From Nonomuraea wenchangensis (GTDB taxonomy: Bacteria; Actinomycetota; Actinomycetes; Streptosporangiales; Streptosporangiaceae), in contig NZ_FOHX01000017.1 in the NCBI RefSeq assembly GCF_900111685.1, positions 1 to 64,000 on the forward strand: 64,000 nt of DNA. Direction: 5' to 3'. Made by a program: the position numbers and the translations under genes. The notes under the pieces are model-generated. The model saw nothing but the letters and a program-made list of their open reading frames with translations. It was not told the origin of the DNA and made no database searches. Below are positions 23,736 to 32,545 of this stretch, one piece after another (position 1 is the stretch's first letter; each line of letters starts with the position of its first letter).

Positions 23736-25183
23736 CAAGCGCTCCTAGTGACGAGTTTCCTCAGCGCGGCGCCCGGCACCACGACCAGCACGAAGGCCAG
23801 CATCCCGGCTCCGCCCGCCACGCCGAGCTGCACGAGCGCGTGCTCGCCCCGGGTGACGCCCTCCAGGACGGCCATGACCGTCCCCGCCGCGACCGCGCCC
23901 AGGGCCGGGCGCACCAGGCCGGGCAGCACGGGCGCGAGCCGCACCCCCACGCGGTGCAGGATGAACACCGCCATGGGCACCGCGACCAGCACCGCGACCA
24001 GGGCGTGCGAGACGGCCGCGCCGCGGATCCCGCCGAGGTGCGCCCCGGCGATCAGGGCCGGCAGCAGGACGACCGCCCAGCCGAGGTTGAGCCAGACGGT
24101 GGTCTTGGTCGCGCCGAGCCCGGTCAGGATGTCCACCGCCAGGTACGAGATGAGCATCCGCACCACCATCAGGACCGCCAGCCAGCGCAGCACCCCGGCC
24201 GAGAAGTCCCACCGCTCGCCGTAAAGGAACGTGATGAGCGGATGCGCGAGGAAGGCCATCACCAGCGCGGGCGGCAGCACGAACGCCACCATCACCGGCA
24301 CCGACCTGCGCACCCCCTCCGACAGCGCCGCCGGGTCCTCCGACAGGCGGGAGAAGCTGGGCAGCGACACGTAGCGCAGCGCGGTGCCGATGATCCCCGG
24401 CACCCAGCTCGACACGTTGAACGCCAGCAGGTAGTAGCCGAGCTGCTCGGCCCCGAGCGCGTTGCCGACGACGACGTAGTCGGCGTTCATGAGCAGGGCC
24501 TCCAGCCCGAACCCGACCGCTGACGGGATGCCGATCCGCAGCAGTTTGCCGGCGGTCTCCCTGTCCCAGCCGACCCTGATCGGCAGCCAGCCCCAGAAGA
24601 AGATGAGCACGCCGGTGACCAGCGAGGCGGTGACCTGGCCCCAGGCGAAGGCGTACGCGCCCGCGCCGGCGAAGGCCAGGCTGACCGCCACGGCCGCGTT
24701 CGCCACGAAGCCGATCATGATGGCGAGCGTGAGCCGGTCCTGCTGGAAGCGCACCAGGAGGGCGGCACTGCGCACGGCGGTGAACGCCTCGATGAGGACG
24801 ACCGCGGTGAGCAGGCGCACCACGCCGGTGGCCTCCTCGTTGCCGGACAGCCGCGCGAAGACCGGTGCGAACAGCCAGAACGCGCCATAGGCCAGCGTGG
24901 TGACGGCGAAGTTGAGCACGCTGGCGGTGGGCGCGATGTCCTCCACCCGCCCGCGCCAGTGGATGATCGCCGCCTGGATGCCGATGTCCTTGACGTGCAT
25001 GACGATCTGCGTCGCCGCCAGCGCCACCGCGTAGACGCCGAAGTCGTCGGCGGCGAGCAGCCTGGCCAGCACCAGCCCCATGGCGAAGGAGCCGGCCCGG
25101 GTCACCAGGCTGCCGAGCACGGTCCAGCGCAGCCCGCGGCCCGCCCGGGCGCCTACCTCCTCGACACGTTCGGTCTCCTCCAT
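23735..25183 (-). CDS. Wzx-type oligosaccharide flippase
   Basis: 482 aa with 12-14 hydrophobic segments, belonging to the MOP-superfamily polysaccharide flippases (GLRWTVLGSLVTRAGSFAMGLVLARLL, DFGVYAVALA, PSFSRLSEDP). It should move lipid-linked repeat units across the membrane for polymerisation by the Wzy at 17704. The ATG is preceded by AAAGGAAC. It is separated from the upstream Cys-rich gene by 19 bases. Confidence 0.88.
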   Translation of the reverse strand: MEETERVEEVGARAGRGLRWTVLGSLVTRAGSFAMGLVLARLLAADDFGVYAVALAATQIVMHVKDIGIQAAIIHWRGRVEDIAPTASVLNFAVTTLAYGAFWLFAPVFARLSGNEEATGVVRLLTAVVLIEAFTAVRSAALLVRFQQDRLTLAIMIGFVANAAVAVSLAFAGAGAYAFAWGQVTASLVTGVLIFFWGWLPIRVGWDRETAGKLLRIGIPSAVGFGLEALLMNADYVVVGNALGAEQLGYYLLAFNVSSWVPGIIGTALRYVSLPSFSRLSEDPAALSEGVRRSVPVMVAFVLPPALVMAFLAHPLITFLYGERWDFSAGVLRWLAVLMVVRMLISYLAVDILTGLGATKTTVWLNLGWAVVLLPALIAGAHLGGIRGAAVSHALVAVLVAVPMAVFILHRVGVRLAPVLPGLVRPALGAVAAGTVMAVLEGVTRGEHALVQLGVAGGAGMLAFVLVVVPGAALRKLVTRSA

Positions 25184-25202
25184 GCGTTCCTTTCCTGTGC
25201 GG

Positions 25203-26147
25203 TCACACCCGTTCGAGCCAGATCTCCCGCCAGAACGGCACGAACTCGCGCGGGCAGTTGAGGCTGTGCAGGCCCTGGCAGACCACGTCCTCCAGCGTCA
25301 CGCAGGGCGTCTTCATGGTGAGCAGCTCGCCGGTGCGCTCGTCGACGCAGCGCTCCACCACCGACTGGACGCGGGTGACGGTGCCGCAGTAGCGGGCCAT
25401 CTCCTCCTCGAAACCGAGGCCGCGGTTCTCCATGCGCTCGTTGAGCGTCGCCATGATCTCGTCCTTGGACCGGACGCGGACCAGCTCGCCGGGCTTCAGG
25501 TCGAGCGTCGCCGTCGGCGTCCGGCCGCGCAGGCCGGGCTTGAGGAAGCCCCAGCGGCGCCCTTCCCTGAGCCGCAGCCGGCGGGGCAGCACCCGCGTGC
25601 TGACCGCCTGGAGCCGGTTGAAGCCGCCGATCAGCAGGGCGTGGAGGGTGCGGCGCAGGCCGGCGTTGCCGGTGCGCACGTCGGTGACGTACTGGCCCAT
25701 GCTGCGCACCGGCAGGCAGGCAGGCGCGGCCCGCAGCAGCTCGGTGGCCTGGCAGGAGTAGTGGTCGGGCCGGTCCGGCTTGCGGGTGCCCACCTCCAGC
25801 AGGGGCAGCAGGCGCGGGTCCGGCGCGGGCGCCCCCGACGTCTCGCCGACCCGTCTGATCCAGGCGTCCTTCCAGTACATCGAGCAGTTCGTCTGGCAGC
25901 CGCCGTGGGCCGCGCCGTCGCAGCGCGCCCCGGTCAGGTGCACGGCCCGCTCCATGCGGCGCAGCCCGGTCCTGGTCTGGGTGTCGCACAGCTTGTGCGC
26001 GACCTTGTGCACGGTGAGGCGCCTGCCGCAGTAGGCCGCCATCTCCGGCATGAAAGGCAGGCCGTCGAGCTCGCCGCGCTCGTCCAGGGTGGCGCGGATC
26101 TCGGCCTCGCTCCGCACTTCCACCACGTCACCGACCTTGAGGTCCAT
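25203..26147 (-). CDS. Cys-rich protein with two copies of an unrecognised domain
   Basis: 314 aa from ATG 26147, TGATG overlap with the preceding gene. Residues 1-100 and 215-314 are clearly homologous: MDLKVGDVVEVRSEAEI versus LDLKPGELVRVRSKDEI, then ATLxER, a YCG motif (C40, C254), and CxxxxxxxC (C76/C84, C282/C290) followed by another Cys (C88, C298) and WKDAWIRRV versus WREIWLERV. The middle (101-214) has Cys at 132 and 144. No signal peptide or membrane segment. The conserved Cys pattern suggests metal or Fe-S binding, but I do not recognise the family and assign no function. Confidence 0.8.
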   Translation of the reverse strand: MDLKVGDVVEVRSEAEIRATLDERGELDGLPFMPEMAAYCGRRLTVHKVAHKLCDTQTRTGLRRMERAVHLTGARCDGAAHGGCQTNCSMYWKDAWIRRVGETSGAPAPDPRLLPLLEVGTRKPDRPDHYSCQATELLRAAPACLPVRSMGQYVTDVRTGNAGLRRTLHALLIGGFNRLQAVSTRVLPRRLRLREGRRWGFLKPGLRGRTPTATLDLKPGELVRVRSKDEIMATLNERMENRGLGFEEEMARYCGTVTRVQSVVERCVDERTGELLTMKTPCVTLEDVVCQGLHSLNCPREFVPFWREIWLERV

Positions 26148-27415
26148 CAGGCCTTCTCCTTCAGCAATCCGGCGTCCAGCAGTGACTGCGCCGCCTCCTT
26201 CACGGCGGCGAACGGCAGTCCGGACCGATCGGCGATGTCGAGCAGGCCATGCTCTCCGTCTGACAGGTTCAACACCCATAACATCGCCATCTGGGCCTGT
26301 TTCGTGTCACTCCGGCCGCCCAGAGATCCGTAGAGCCCGCGGCGGCCGAGCTGCGGCTCGCCGTACGGGCTGAGGTTGAGGTACGTGCGCTCGTGCTCCA
26401 GCACCTCGACGACCCGCGTGAGGGCGTCGAGGGTGTCCTCCATGGCCTGCGGGGTCACGAAATCCGGGTTGTCCCCCGAGGTGTGATATTCCGGGTATCC
26501 CGCGTACGGCGTCCTGGTCAGGCTGCCGAACGGCAGGTCGAAGCCCGGCGAGCAGAACTGGCGCTCGTCGTACCCGTACGGGGAGAACTCCAGCACCTCG
26601 TGCGGCCGGCCGCGCAGCACGTGCGTGACCGCCCGGTCGATGAGCGCGTCGCCCCGGCGGCTCCGCTTGTACGTCAGCGCCCCCGGATCCCCCGCGCAGG
26701 CCAGCGTCAGCCCGCCCGCGACGAGATGCAGGCGCTCCCTGTTGCGCGCCAGCCAGGTGATGGCCCCGATCGTGCCCGGCGCGAACAGGAACCGGTAGGT
26801 GTGGCGGGGCTCGCGCAGCCGCCGGGCCAGCGCCACGGCCACCGCGATGCCCGCCAGGTTGTCGTTGGCGAGCGACGGGTGGCAGACGTGGCAGGAGATC
26901 ATCACCTCCTCGGGGAGCCGGCCGGGGACGACGTACTCGCCGTAGGTCAGCGAGCCGGGCGCGAGCGTCGAGTCGATGCGCACCTCGAACGGGCCGTCCT
27001 CGTCCCGGAGCCGGTCGAGGGCGTCCTGGCTGAGGCAGAAGCCCCACGTCTCGGCGTAGTAGCTGGTCCGGTACGGCACCAGCCCCGGCTGCTCGGGCAG
27101 CGTGTGCAGCCGCGGACGCAGCTCGGCCAGCGAGTACGTCCCCGCCACCGGCACGCTGTAGCCCACGACGTGCAGGTTCGACTCCCGGAAGTCGATCACC
27201 CGCCGCCCGGAGGCGTCCTTGACGTAGGCGTCGCGGACGTTCCACTCCTTCGGCACCGTCCAGTCCAGCACCTCGGTCCCGGTCGGCACCTCGCGCACGG
27301 TCAGCGGCAGGTGCTCGCCGACGATCTCCAGGGTGCCGCGCACGCCGTCGCCCGTGATGCTCCGGCACAGGGGGTAGAGCCGGCGGACGAGGTCGTGCAT
27401 CTCCTCGCCGGTCAC
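26147..27415 (-). CDS. DUF4910/M28-like aminopeptidase-fold protein with C-terminal winged helix
   Basis: 422 aa from a GTG in a GTGA overlap (ATG 15 bases later is the alternative). The core resembles DUF4910/DUF2172 proteins of the M28 zinc-peptidase fold: CHVCHPSLANDNLAG supplies a His and Asp, and YHTSGDNPDF another His. The last ~70 residues look like a winged helix (LLDIADRSGLPFAAVKEAAQSLLDAGLL). Such proteins recur in sugar-modification clusters with the same neighbours as here (cytidylyltransferase, C-methyltransferase, PIG-L deacetylase, epimerase). A hydrolase acting on an amide of a sugar nucleotide is a reasonable but unproven guess. Confidence 0.78.
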   Translation of the reverse strand: MTGEEMHDLVRRLYPLCRSITGDGVRGTLEIVGEHLPLTVREVPTGTEVLDWTVPKEWNVRDAYVKDASGRRVIDFRESNLHVVGYSVPVAGTYSLAELRPRLHTLPEQPGLVPYRTSYYAETWGFCLSQDALDRLRDEDGPFEVRIDSTLAPGSLTYGEYVVPGRLPEEVMISCHVCHPSLANDNLAGIAVAVALARRLREPRHTYRFLFAPGTIGAITWLARNRERLHLVAGGLTLACAGDPGALTYKRSRRGDALIDRAVTHVLRGRPHEVLEFSPYGYDERQFCSPGFDLPFGSLTRTPYAGYPEYHTSGDNPDFVTPQAMEDTLDALTRVVEVLEHERTYLNLSPYGEPQLGRRGLYGSLGGRSDTKQAQMAMLWVLNLSDGEHGLLDIADRSGLPFAAVKEAAQSLLDAGLLKEKA

Positions 27416-28431
27416 GGCCGCAGCCCGGCGTCGATCGTGCCCGCCGCGCGCCGGTCGGACAGCCGGGCCAGCCGGGTGTAGCGCCGCTCGAAGTCGTGCT
27501 TGGTCAGCCCGTACGTCCGGTAGGCCGTCACCAGCTCCTCCGCGCCGGCCTTGACCGTCCAGCCGGCCTCGTAGCCGGGCAGCGCCCGCCGGATGCGCGA
27601 GAAGTCGACCCGGTAGGAGCGCGGATCGCCGCCGCTCTCGCCGGTGATCGTCAGCTCCGCGCCCGGCACCGCCGCCACCACCTCGTCGGCGATCTGCCTG
27701 ACGGTCACGTTGTTGGCCTCGGTGCCCACGTTGAACGCGCGGGCGTGCACGGCCTCGCGCGGCGCCTCGATCGCCCGCAGGAACGCCTCGGCGATGTCGC
27801 GGGCGTGCACCAGGGGCCGCCACGGCGTGCCGTCGGACAACACCCGCACCACGCCGGTCAGCACCGCGTGCCCGGCCAGGTTGTTGAGCACGATGTCGGC
27901 CCGCAGCCGGGGCGAGAACCCGAACGCGGTGGCGTTGCGCATGAACACCGGCGAGAAGTCGTCGTCGGCCAGCTCCGCGAGGTCGTCCTCCACCCGGACC
28001 TTCGACTCGGCGTACGGCGTCACCGGCCGCAGCGGCGCGTCCTCGTCCACCAGCGTGTCCCCGCCCGAGGCCCCGTAGACCGAGCAGGTGGAGGCGTAGA
28101 CGAACCGGCGCACCCCGGCCTCGCGCGCCAGCCGGGCCAGCCGGACCGAGGCGTGGTGGTTGATGTCGTAGGTCAGCTCGGGCGCGAGCGAGCCGAGCGG
28201 GTCGTTCGACAGCGCCGCGAGGTGCGCGACGGCGTCGATGCCGGTCAGCGCCTCGGCGGGGACGTCCCGCAGGTCCACGGCGTGTCCCGGGGGGTCGTCG
28301 GGAGCCGGTCCGAGCACGCAGTCGGCGAACAGGCCGGAGTCGAGGCCGATCACCTCGTGCCCCGCCTCGGCCAGCACCGGGGCCAGCACGCTGCCCAGGT
28401 AGCCCTGGTGGCCGGTCAACAGAATCCGCAA
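27412..28431 (-). CDS. NAD-dependent nucleotide-sugar epimerase/dehydratase
   Basis: 339 aa. Start is TTG 28431: GGAGG lies six bases upstream and the upstream gene stops two bases earlier. Rossmann motif GHQGYLG and catalytic YAESK (in VTPYAESKVRVED) are intact. Sequence around NHHASVRLARLA and SVYGASGG is typical of the extended SDR group acting on NDP-hexoses. In the cassette it probably epimerises or dehydrates a CDP- or UDP-sugar that is also C-methylated. Confidence 0.83.
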   Translation of the reverse strand: MRILLTGHQGYLGSVLAPVLAEAGHEVIGLDSGLFADCVLGPAPDDPPGHAVDLRDVPAEALTGIDAVAHLAALSNDPLGSLAPELTYDINHHASVRLARLAREAGVRRFVYASTCSVYGASGGDTLVDEDAPLRPVTPYAESKVRVEDDLAELADDDFSPVFMRNATAFGFSPRLRADIVLNNLAGHAVLTGVVRVLSDGTPWRPLVHARDIAEAFLRAIEAPREAVHARAFNVGTEANNVTVRQIADEVVAAVPGAELTITGESGGDPRSYRVDFSRIRRALPGYEAGWTVKAGAEELVTAYRTYGLTKHDFERRYTRLARLSDRRAAGTIDAGLRP

Positions 28432-28433
28432 GG

Positions 28434-29087
28434 TCAGCCTCCGGAGGCCAGGTCGATGACGATCTTGTTGGTGTGGAACGCCTCGGCGTACCTGGCGCCG
28501 CACTCGACGCCGCGGACGCGGGCCAGGCCGAGGAAGGTCTCCCGGTCGTACCAGGGGCGGTGCCGCTGGGAGGGGTAGTGCTCCTGGAGCAGCCGCACCT
28601 TCGCCTCGGCCGTCTCCGGGTCGAGCGGCTGGTAGACGGAGGGGCGGCCGAGGTCGCCGTCCCACTTGACGATCTCGTAGCCGAGCGCGAGGCAGCCCCG
28701 CCAGACGGTCGGCACGAGCTCGGCCAGGCCGCGGTGGTCCTGGTGGGCGTCGCCCTGCCAGGGGGCGAGGATCAGGTCGGGCGCGGTGCGGGCGCGCAGG
28801 TCCTCCAGGGCGTTCTTGGCCTCGTCCCAGTGGGCGGGCAGCCGGCCGTCGGGCAGCTTGAGCACCGTCACTGCGAGGTCGGCCCTCGGGCAGAACGCCG
28901 CCAGCGCGGCCCGCTCCTCGTCCTCCCGCCCGGTGCCGCCGCCGGACAGCACCAGCGCGTCCACCCGCAGCCCGGGACGGCCGGCGCAGAGCGTGAGCAG
29001 GGTGCCGCCGGCGCCGATCGCGAGGTCGTCGCAGTGCGCGCCGAGCGCCACGACCGCGTCGAGCCGGGCCGGGCGCAGGCCCGTCAT
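28434..29087 (-). CDS. PIG-L family deacetylase (LmbE-like)
   Basis: 217 aa from ATG 29087 in an ATGA overlap. Zinc ligands appear as AHCDD (residues ~17-21) and HQDH. The family removes acetyl groups from N-acetylglucosaminyl substrates such as GlcNAc-PI or GlcNAc-Ins. In this cassette it probably deacetylates an NDP- or lipid-linked amino sugar. Length is typical. Confidence 0.85.
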   Translation of the reverse strand: MTGLRPARLDAVVALGAHCDDLAIGAGGTLLTLCAGRPGLRVDALVLSGGGTGREDEERAALAAFCPRADLAVTVLKLPDGRLPAHWDEAKNALEDLRARTAPDLILAPWQGDAHQDHRGLAELVPTVWRGCLALGYEIVKWDGDLGRPSVYQPLDPETAEAKVRLLQEHYPSQRHRPWYDRETFLGLARVRGVECGARYAEAFHTNKIVIDLASGG

Positions 29088-29860
29088 CTCTCCCACAGCG
29101 CCCACGGGCGTTCGCCCCTCGCCCAGGCGCTGTCCAGCTCCAGGCGCTGGTTCACGGTGTCGCTGGGCCGCCAGTAGCCCCGGTGCGGGTACGCGATCAG
29201 CCGCCCCCGCTTGGCCAGCTCGGCGCAGGCGTCCGCGACCAGGTCGCCGTCGCGCGGAAGGTGCTCGAAGACCTCCTGGCGCAGCACGAAGAAGCCGCCG
29301 TTCACCCAGAGCGGCAGCTCGGCCACCGGCGTGATCGCCCCGACCTGCCCGCCCTCGCCGACGTCCACGACGTGGAAGGTGTTGGTGGGCGGCACGACCA
29401 TCATCGACGCGCCGGCGTCGGCGGCGGCGAAGCGGGCGATGATGTCCGGCAGCGGGGCGTCGGTGAGCACGTCCGCGTAGTTGGCGAGGAACATCTCGTC
29501 GTCACCGAGGAACGGGCGCACCCGGCGCAGCCGCTCGCCGATGGTGGCGTCGAGGCCGGTGTCGATCAGCGAGATCCGCCAGTCGGAGATGTCGGTCGAC
29601 AGCAGCTCGACGCGCCCGTCCCGCAGCACGAAGTCGTTCGAGCCGGTCTCCTGGTAGGTGAGGAAGAAGTCCTTGATGTGCTGGGCTCCGTAGCCGAGGC
29701 ACAGGATGAACTCCTTGTGCCCGAAGTGCGCGTAGTAGCGCATGACGTGCCAGACGAGCGGGCGCGGGCCGACGAGCTGCATCGGCTTCGGCATGGTGCC
29801 CCCGGGTAAGTCGCTGCGCATGCGGGTGCCACGCCCGCCGCAGAACAGCACGACCTTCAT
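29084..29860 (-). CDS. rfbF: Glucose-1-phosphate cytidylyltransferase-like nucleotidyltransferase
   Basis: 258 aa from ATG 29860, ATGA overlap with the methyltransferase stop. VLFCGGRGTRMRS, then PKPMQLVGPRPLVWHVMRYY and FILCLGYG follow the RfbF pattern (makes CDP-glucose from CTP and glucose-1-phosphate), as does FANYADVLTDAPL for the metal Asp region. The RfbF assignment is by resemblance; another NTP or sugar is possible. It defines this operon as the source of a separate activated sugar besides dTDP-rhamnose. Confidence 0.8.
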   Translation of the reverse strand: MKVVLFCGGRGTRMRSDLPGGTMPKPMQLVGPRPLVWHVMRYYAHFGHKEFILCLGYGAQHIKDFFLTYQETGSNDFVLRDGRVELLSTDISDWRISLIDTGLDATIGERLRRVRPFLGDDEMFLANYADVLTDAPLPDIIARFAAADAGASMMVVPPTNTFHVVDVGEGGQVGAITPVAELPLWVNGGFFVLRQEVFEHLPRDGDLVADACAELAKRGRLIAYPHRGYWRPSDTVNQRLELDSAWARGERPWALWER

Positions 29861-31077
29861 CCCACGACCTCCAGGCTCGGGATGGGGAAGACCAGCCGGC
29901 CGCCCCACTCGCGGACGTACGAGAGCTGTTCGACCAGCTCTTCACGCAGGTTCCACGGCAGCACCAGCACGTAGTCCGGCCGGTCGGCGGCGATGCGCTC
30001 GGGCGGGTGGACGGGGATGCGCGAGCCGGGCGTGTACCTGCCGTGCTTGTACGGATTGCGGTCCACCGTGTACGCCAGCAGGTCCGGCCGGACCCCGCAG
30101 TAGTTGAGCAGCGTGTTGCCCTTGCCGGGAGCCCCGTAGCCGACCACCGTCTCGCCCGCGTCGGCGGCGTCGATGAGGAAGCGCAGCAGGTCGCGCCGGA
30201 CCTTGGCCACCCGGGCGGCGAAGTCGGCGTACCCGGACAGCTCGTGCAGCCCGGCCGCCTTCTCCCTGGCGAGCACGTCCACCACCCGCTGCGACACGGG
30301 CGCCTCCTCCGGCTGCGCCCAGAGCCTGATCGAGCCGCCGTGCGTCGGCAGCAGCTCCACGTCCACCAGGTGCAGCCCGCCGCTCGCCAGGGCGCGCTGG
30401 GCCGAGGCCACCGTGTAGTACTGGAAGTGCTCGTGGTAGATCGTGTCGAACTGGTTGAGCTCCATCAGCGTCAGCAGGTGCTGCACCTCGATCGAGACCC
30501 GGCCGTGGTCGGCCACCAGCGCCCGCAGCCCCTCCGTGAAGCCGACCACGTCGGGGACGTGCGCGTAGACGTTGTTGGCCACCACCAGGTCGGCCGGGCC
30601 GTGCCCGGCCCGCACCTGCCGCCCGGTCTCGGGGGTGAGGAAGCCGGTGAGCGTCGGCACGCCCTTCTCCCTGGCCGCCCGGCCGACGTTGGCCGACGGC
30701 TCGATGCCGAGGCAGCGCACGCCCCGCTCCACCACGTGCTGGAGCAGATAGCCGTCGTTGCTGGCCACCTCCACCACGAAGTCGCCGGGCTGCGGCCCGG
30801 CCTGCTCGACGAAGCGGCGCGCGTGCTCCACCCAGGAGGTCGAGTAGGAGGAGAAGTAGGCGTACTCGGTGAACGTCTCCTCCGGCGTGATCAGCGGCGG
30901 GAGCTGGGCCAGCCAGCAGCTCGTGCAGACCCGCAGGTGCAGCGGGTACGTCGGCTCCGGCGCGGCCAGCCGGTCGGCGGTGAGGAACAGCTCGCACGGC
31001 GGGGTCGCGCCGAGGTCCACCACCCCCGCCAGCTCGTCCGCGCCGCACAGACGGCAGGTCGTCACCTCGGTCGTCAT
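29857..31077 (-). CDS. SAM-dependent sugar C-methyltransferase
   Basis: 406 aa in the three-part arrangement of NDP-hexose C-methyltransferases: N-terminal zinc site (CRLCG and CTSCWLAQ), central SAM-binding domain (FVVEVASNDGYLLQHV, LGIEPSANVG) and C-terminal Rossmann-like domain (VVGYGAPGKGNTLLNYCG). These enzymes add a branch methyl group to keto-sugar nucleotides such as CDP- or dTDP-4-keto-hexoses. ATG 31077 has GGGAGGG eight bases upstream. It heads the eight-gene operon ending at 22842 and is divergent from rmlC. Confidence 0.88.
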   Translation of the reverse strand: MTTEVTTCRLCGADELAGVVDLGATPPCELFLTADRLAAPEPTYPLHLRVCTSCWLAQLPPLITPEETFTEYAYFSSYSTSWVEHARRFVEQAGPQPGDFVVEVASNDGYLLQHVVERGVRCLGIEPSANVGRAAREKGVPTLTGFLTPETGRQVRAGHGPADLVVANNVYAHVPDVVGFTEGLRALVADHGRVSIEVQHLLTLMELNQFDTIYHEHFQYYTVASAQRALASGGLHLVDVELLPTHGGSIRLWAQPEEAPVSQRVVDVLAREKAAGLHELSGYADFAARVAKVRRDLLRFLIDAADAGETVVGYGAPGKGNTLLNYCGVRPDLLAYTVDRNPYKHGRYTPGSRIPVHPPERIAADRPDYVLVLPWNLREELVEQLSYVREWGGRLVFPIPSLEVVG

Positions 31078-31133
31078 CTGAAGATCCCTCCCAGGGCTCG
31101 TGCGCAGGAGCGGTGGTCTGGCATGCTGCGATC

Positions 31134-31712
31134 GTGGATCAGCTCTCGATCGAAGGCTCGTGGCTCTTCACCCCTCGCGTTCACGCCGACCCGCGCGGCG
31201 CCTTCCTGGAGGCGTTCAAGGCCGCGGAGCTGCCGCACCCGCTCGGCGTGGCCCAGGTCAACTGCTCCGTCTCGCGCGCCGGCGTGCTGCGCGGGGTGCA
31301 CTACGCGGACGTGCCGCCGGGCCAGGCCAAATACGTCACCTGCGTGTCCGGGGCCGTCCTCGACGTGGTCGTGGACCTGCGCGCCGGCTCCCCCACCTTC
31401 GGCCGGTGGGAGTCGGCGGTGCTGGACGACGAGACCCGCCGGGCGATGCTCGTCGCCGAAGGGCTGGGGCACGCGTTCATGGCGCTCAGCGAGCAGGCGA
31501 CGGTCGTCTACCTGTGCTCCGCGACCTACAACCCGGCCGGTGAGCACGGGGTCAACCCGCTCGACCCCGACCTCGGCATCGACTGGCCGGCCGGGCTGGA
31601 GCCGGTGCTGTCGGACCAGGACGCCGCGGCGCCGTCCCTCGCCGAGGCGCTGGCGGCCGGGCTGCTCCCCGACTATCGCACCTGCCGAGAGTTCTACGCC
31701 ACGTTGCACTGA
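31134..31712 (+). CDS. rmlC: dTDP-4-dehydrorhamnose 3,5-epimerase
   Basis: 192 aa from GTG 31134 (an in-frame GTG at 31113 is alternative; neither has an ideal ribosome site, so a leaderless message is possible). Catalytic features are intact: LRGVHYAD, QAKYVTCVSG, VLDVVVDLR, GLGHAFMAL and VVYLCS. Converts dTDP-4-keto-6-deoxyglucose to the L-lyxo form for L-rhamnose. It lies between the C-methyltransferase operon and rmlD, overlapping the rmlD 3' end by 19 bases on the opposite strand. Confidence 0.9.
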   Translation: MDQLSIEGSWLFTPRVHADPRGAFLEAFKAAELPHPLGVAQVNCSVSRAGVLRGVHYADVPPGQAKYVTCVSGAVLDVVVDLRAGSPTFGRWESAVLDDETRRAMLVAEGLGHAFMALSEQATVVYLCSATYNPAGEHGVNPLDPDLGIDWPAGLEPVLSDQDAAAPSLAEALAAGLLPDYRTCREFYATLH

Positions 31713-32545
31713 CGGCTCCCCACCAGCACCGGCCAGGCGGCGTGCAGCGCCTCGCGCCAGTGGCGGATCGGCTCGCCCTTGCGGCAGGCGAGCACGCTGT
31801 TGGCCGGGCGGCGGGCGGGCCTCGGGAAGTCGCCGGTCGGCACCGGGCGCACCCGCTCGGGGTCCGCGCCGAGCAGCGCGAAGATCTCCCTGGCGAAGCC
31901 GTGCCAGCTGGTCTCCCCCGCGCTGGTCGCGTGGTAGACGCCGGGCGGCAGATCCGCGCGGGCCAGCCCGACGAGGCTCCCGGCCAGGTCGGCGGCCCAC
32001 GTCGGCTGGCCGCGCTGGTCGTCCACGACGTCCACGCTGGGCCGCTCCCCGGCCAGGCGGATCATCGTGCGGACGAAGTTGGTGCCGCGCGCGCCGTAGA
32101 GCCAGGCGGTGCGGACGACGTACTGGCCGTGGTCCAGGGCGGCGAGCTCGCCCACCAGCTTCGTGCGGCCGTAGGCGTTGAGCGGGCCCGTCGGGTCGTC
32201 CTCCCCGTACGGCCCCGCCGCCGCCCCGTCGAAGACGTAGTCGGTCGACACCTGCAGCAGCCGCGCGCCGGCGCCCTCGCACGCCTCGGCCAGCCACCGC
32301 ACCGCGTGGCCGTTGACCGCCAGCGCCTCGGCCTCGTGCGTCTCGGCGTCGTCCACGGCGGTCCAGCCCGCGCAGTTGATCACGGCGCCGGGCCGGTAGG
32401 CGGCCACGAACTCGCGCACCGCGCGCCGGTCGCGCACGTCCAGCTCGGCGCGGCCGAGCGCGAGCACCGGCTCGCCGGTCCGGGTCAGCCGGTCGAGGAC
32501 GTCGCCGGCCAGCATGCCGCCCGCACCCGTGATCAGCCACCTCAT
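31694..32545 (-). CDS. rmlD: dTDP-4-dehydrorhamnose reductase
   Basis: 283 aa from ATG 32545, ATGA overlap with rmlB. Rossmann motif GAGGMLAGD near residue 7, VSTDYVFDG, and catalytic Tyr-Lys in NAYGRTKLVGE. Catalyses the NAD(P)H-dependent last step to dTDP-L-rhamnose. Lies in the operon rmlA-rmlB-rmlD with the glycosylphosphotransferase upstream. Confidence 0.92.
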   Translation of the reverse strand: MRWLITGAGGMLAGDVLDRLTRTGEPVLALGRAELDVRDRRAVREFVAAYRPGAVINCAGWTAVDDAETHEAEALAVNGHAVRWLAEACEGAGARLLQVSTDYVFDGAAAGPYGEDDPTGPLNAYGRTKLVGELAALDHGQYVVRTAWLYGARGTNFVRTMIRLAGERPSVDVVDDQRGQPTWAADLAGSLVGLARADLPPGVYHATSAGETSWHGFAREIFALLGADPERVRPVPTGDFPRPARRPANSVLACRKGEPIRHWREALHAAWPVLVGSRQCNVA

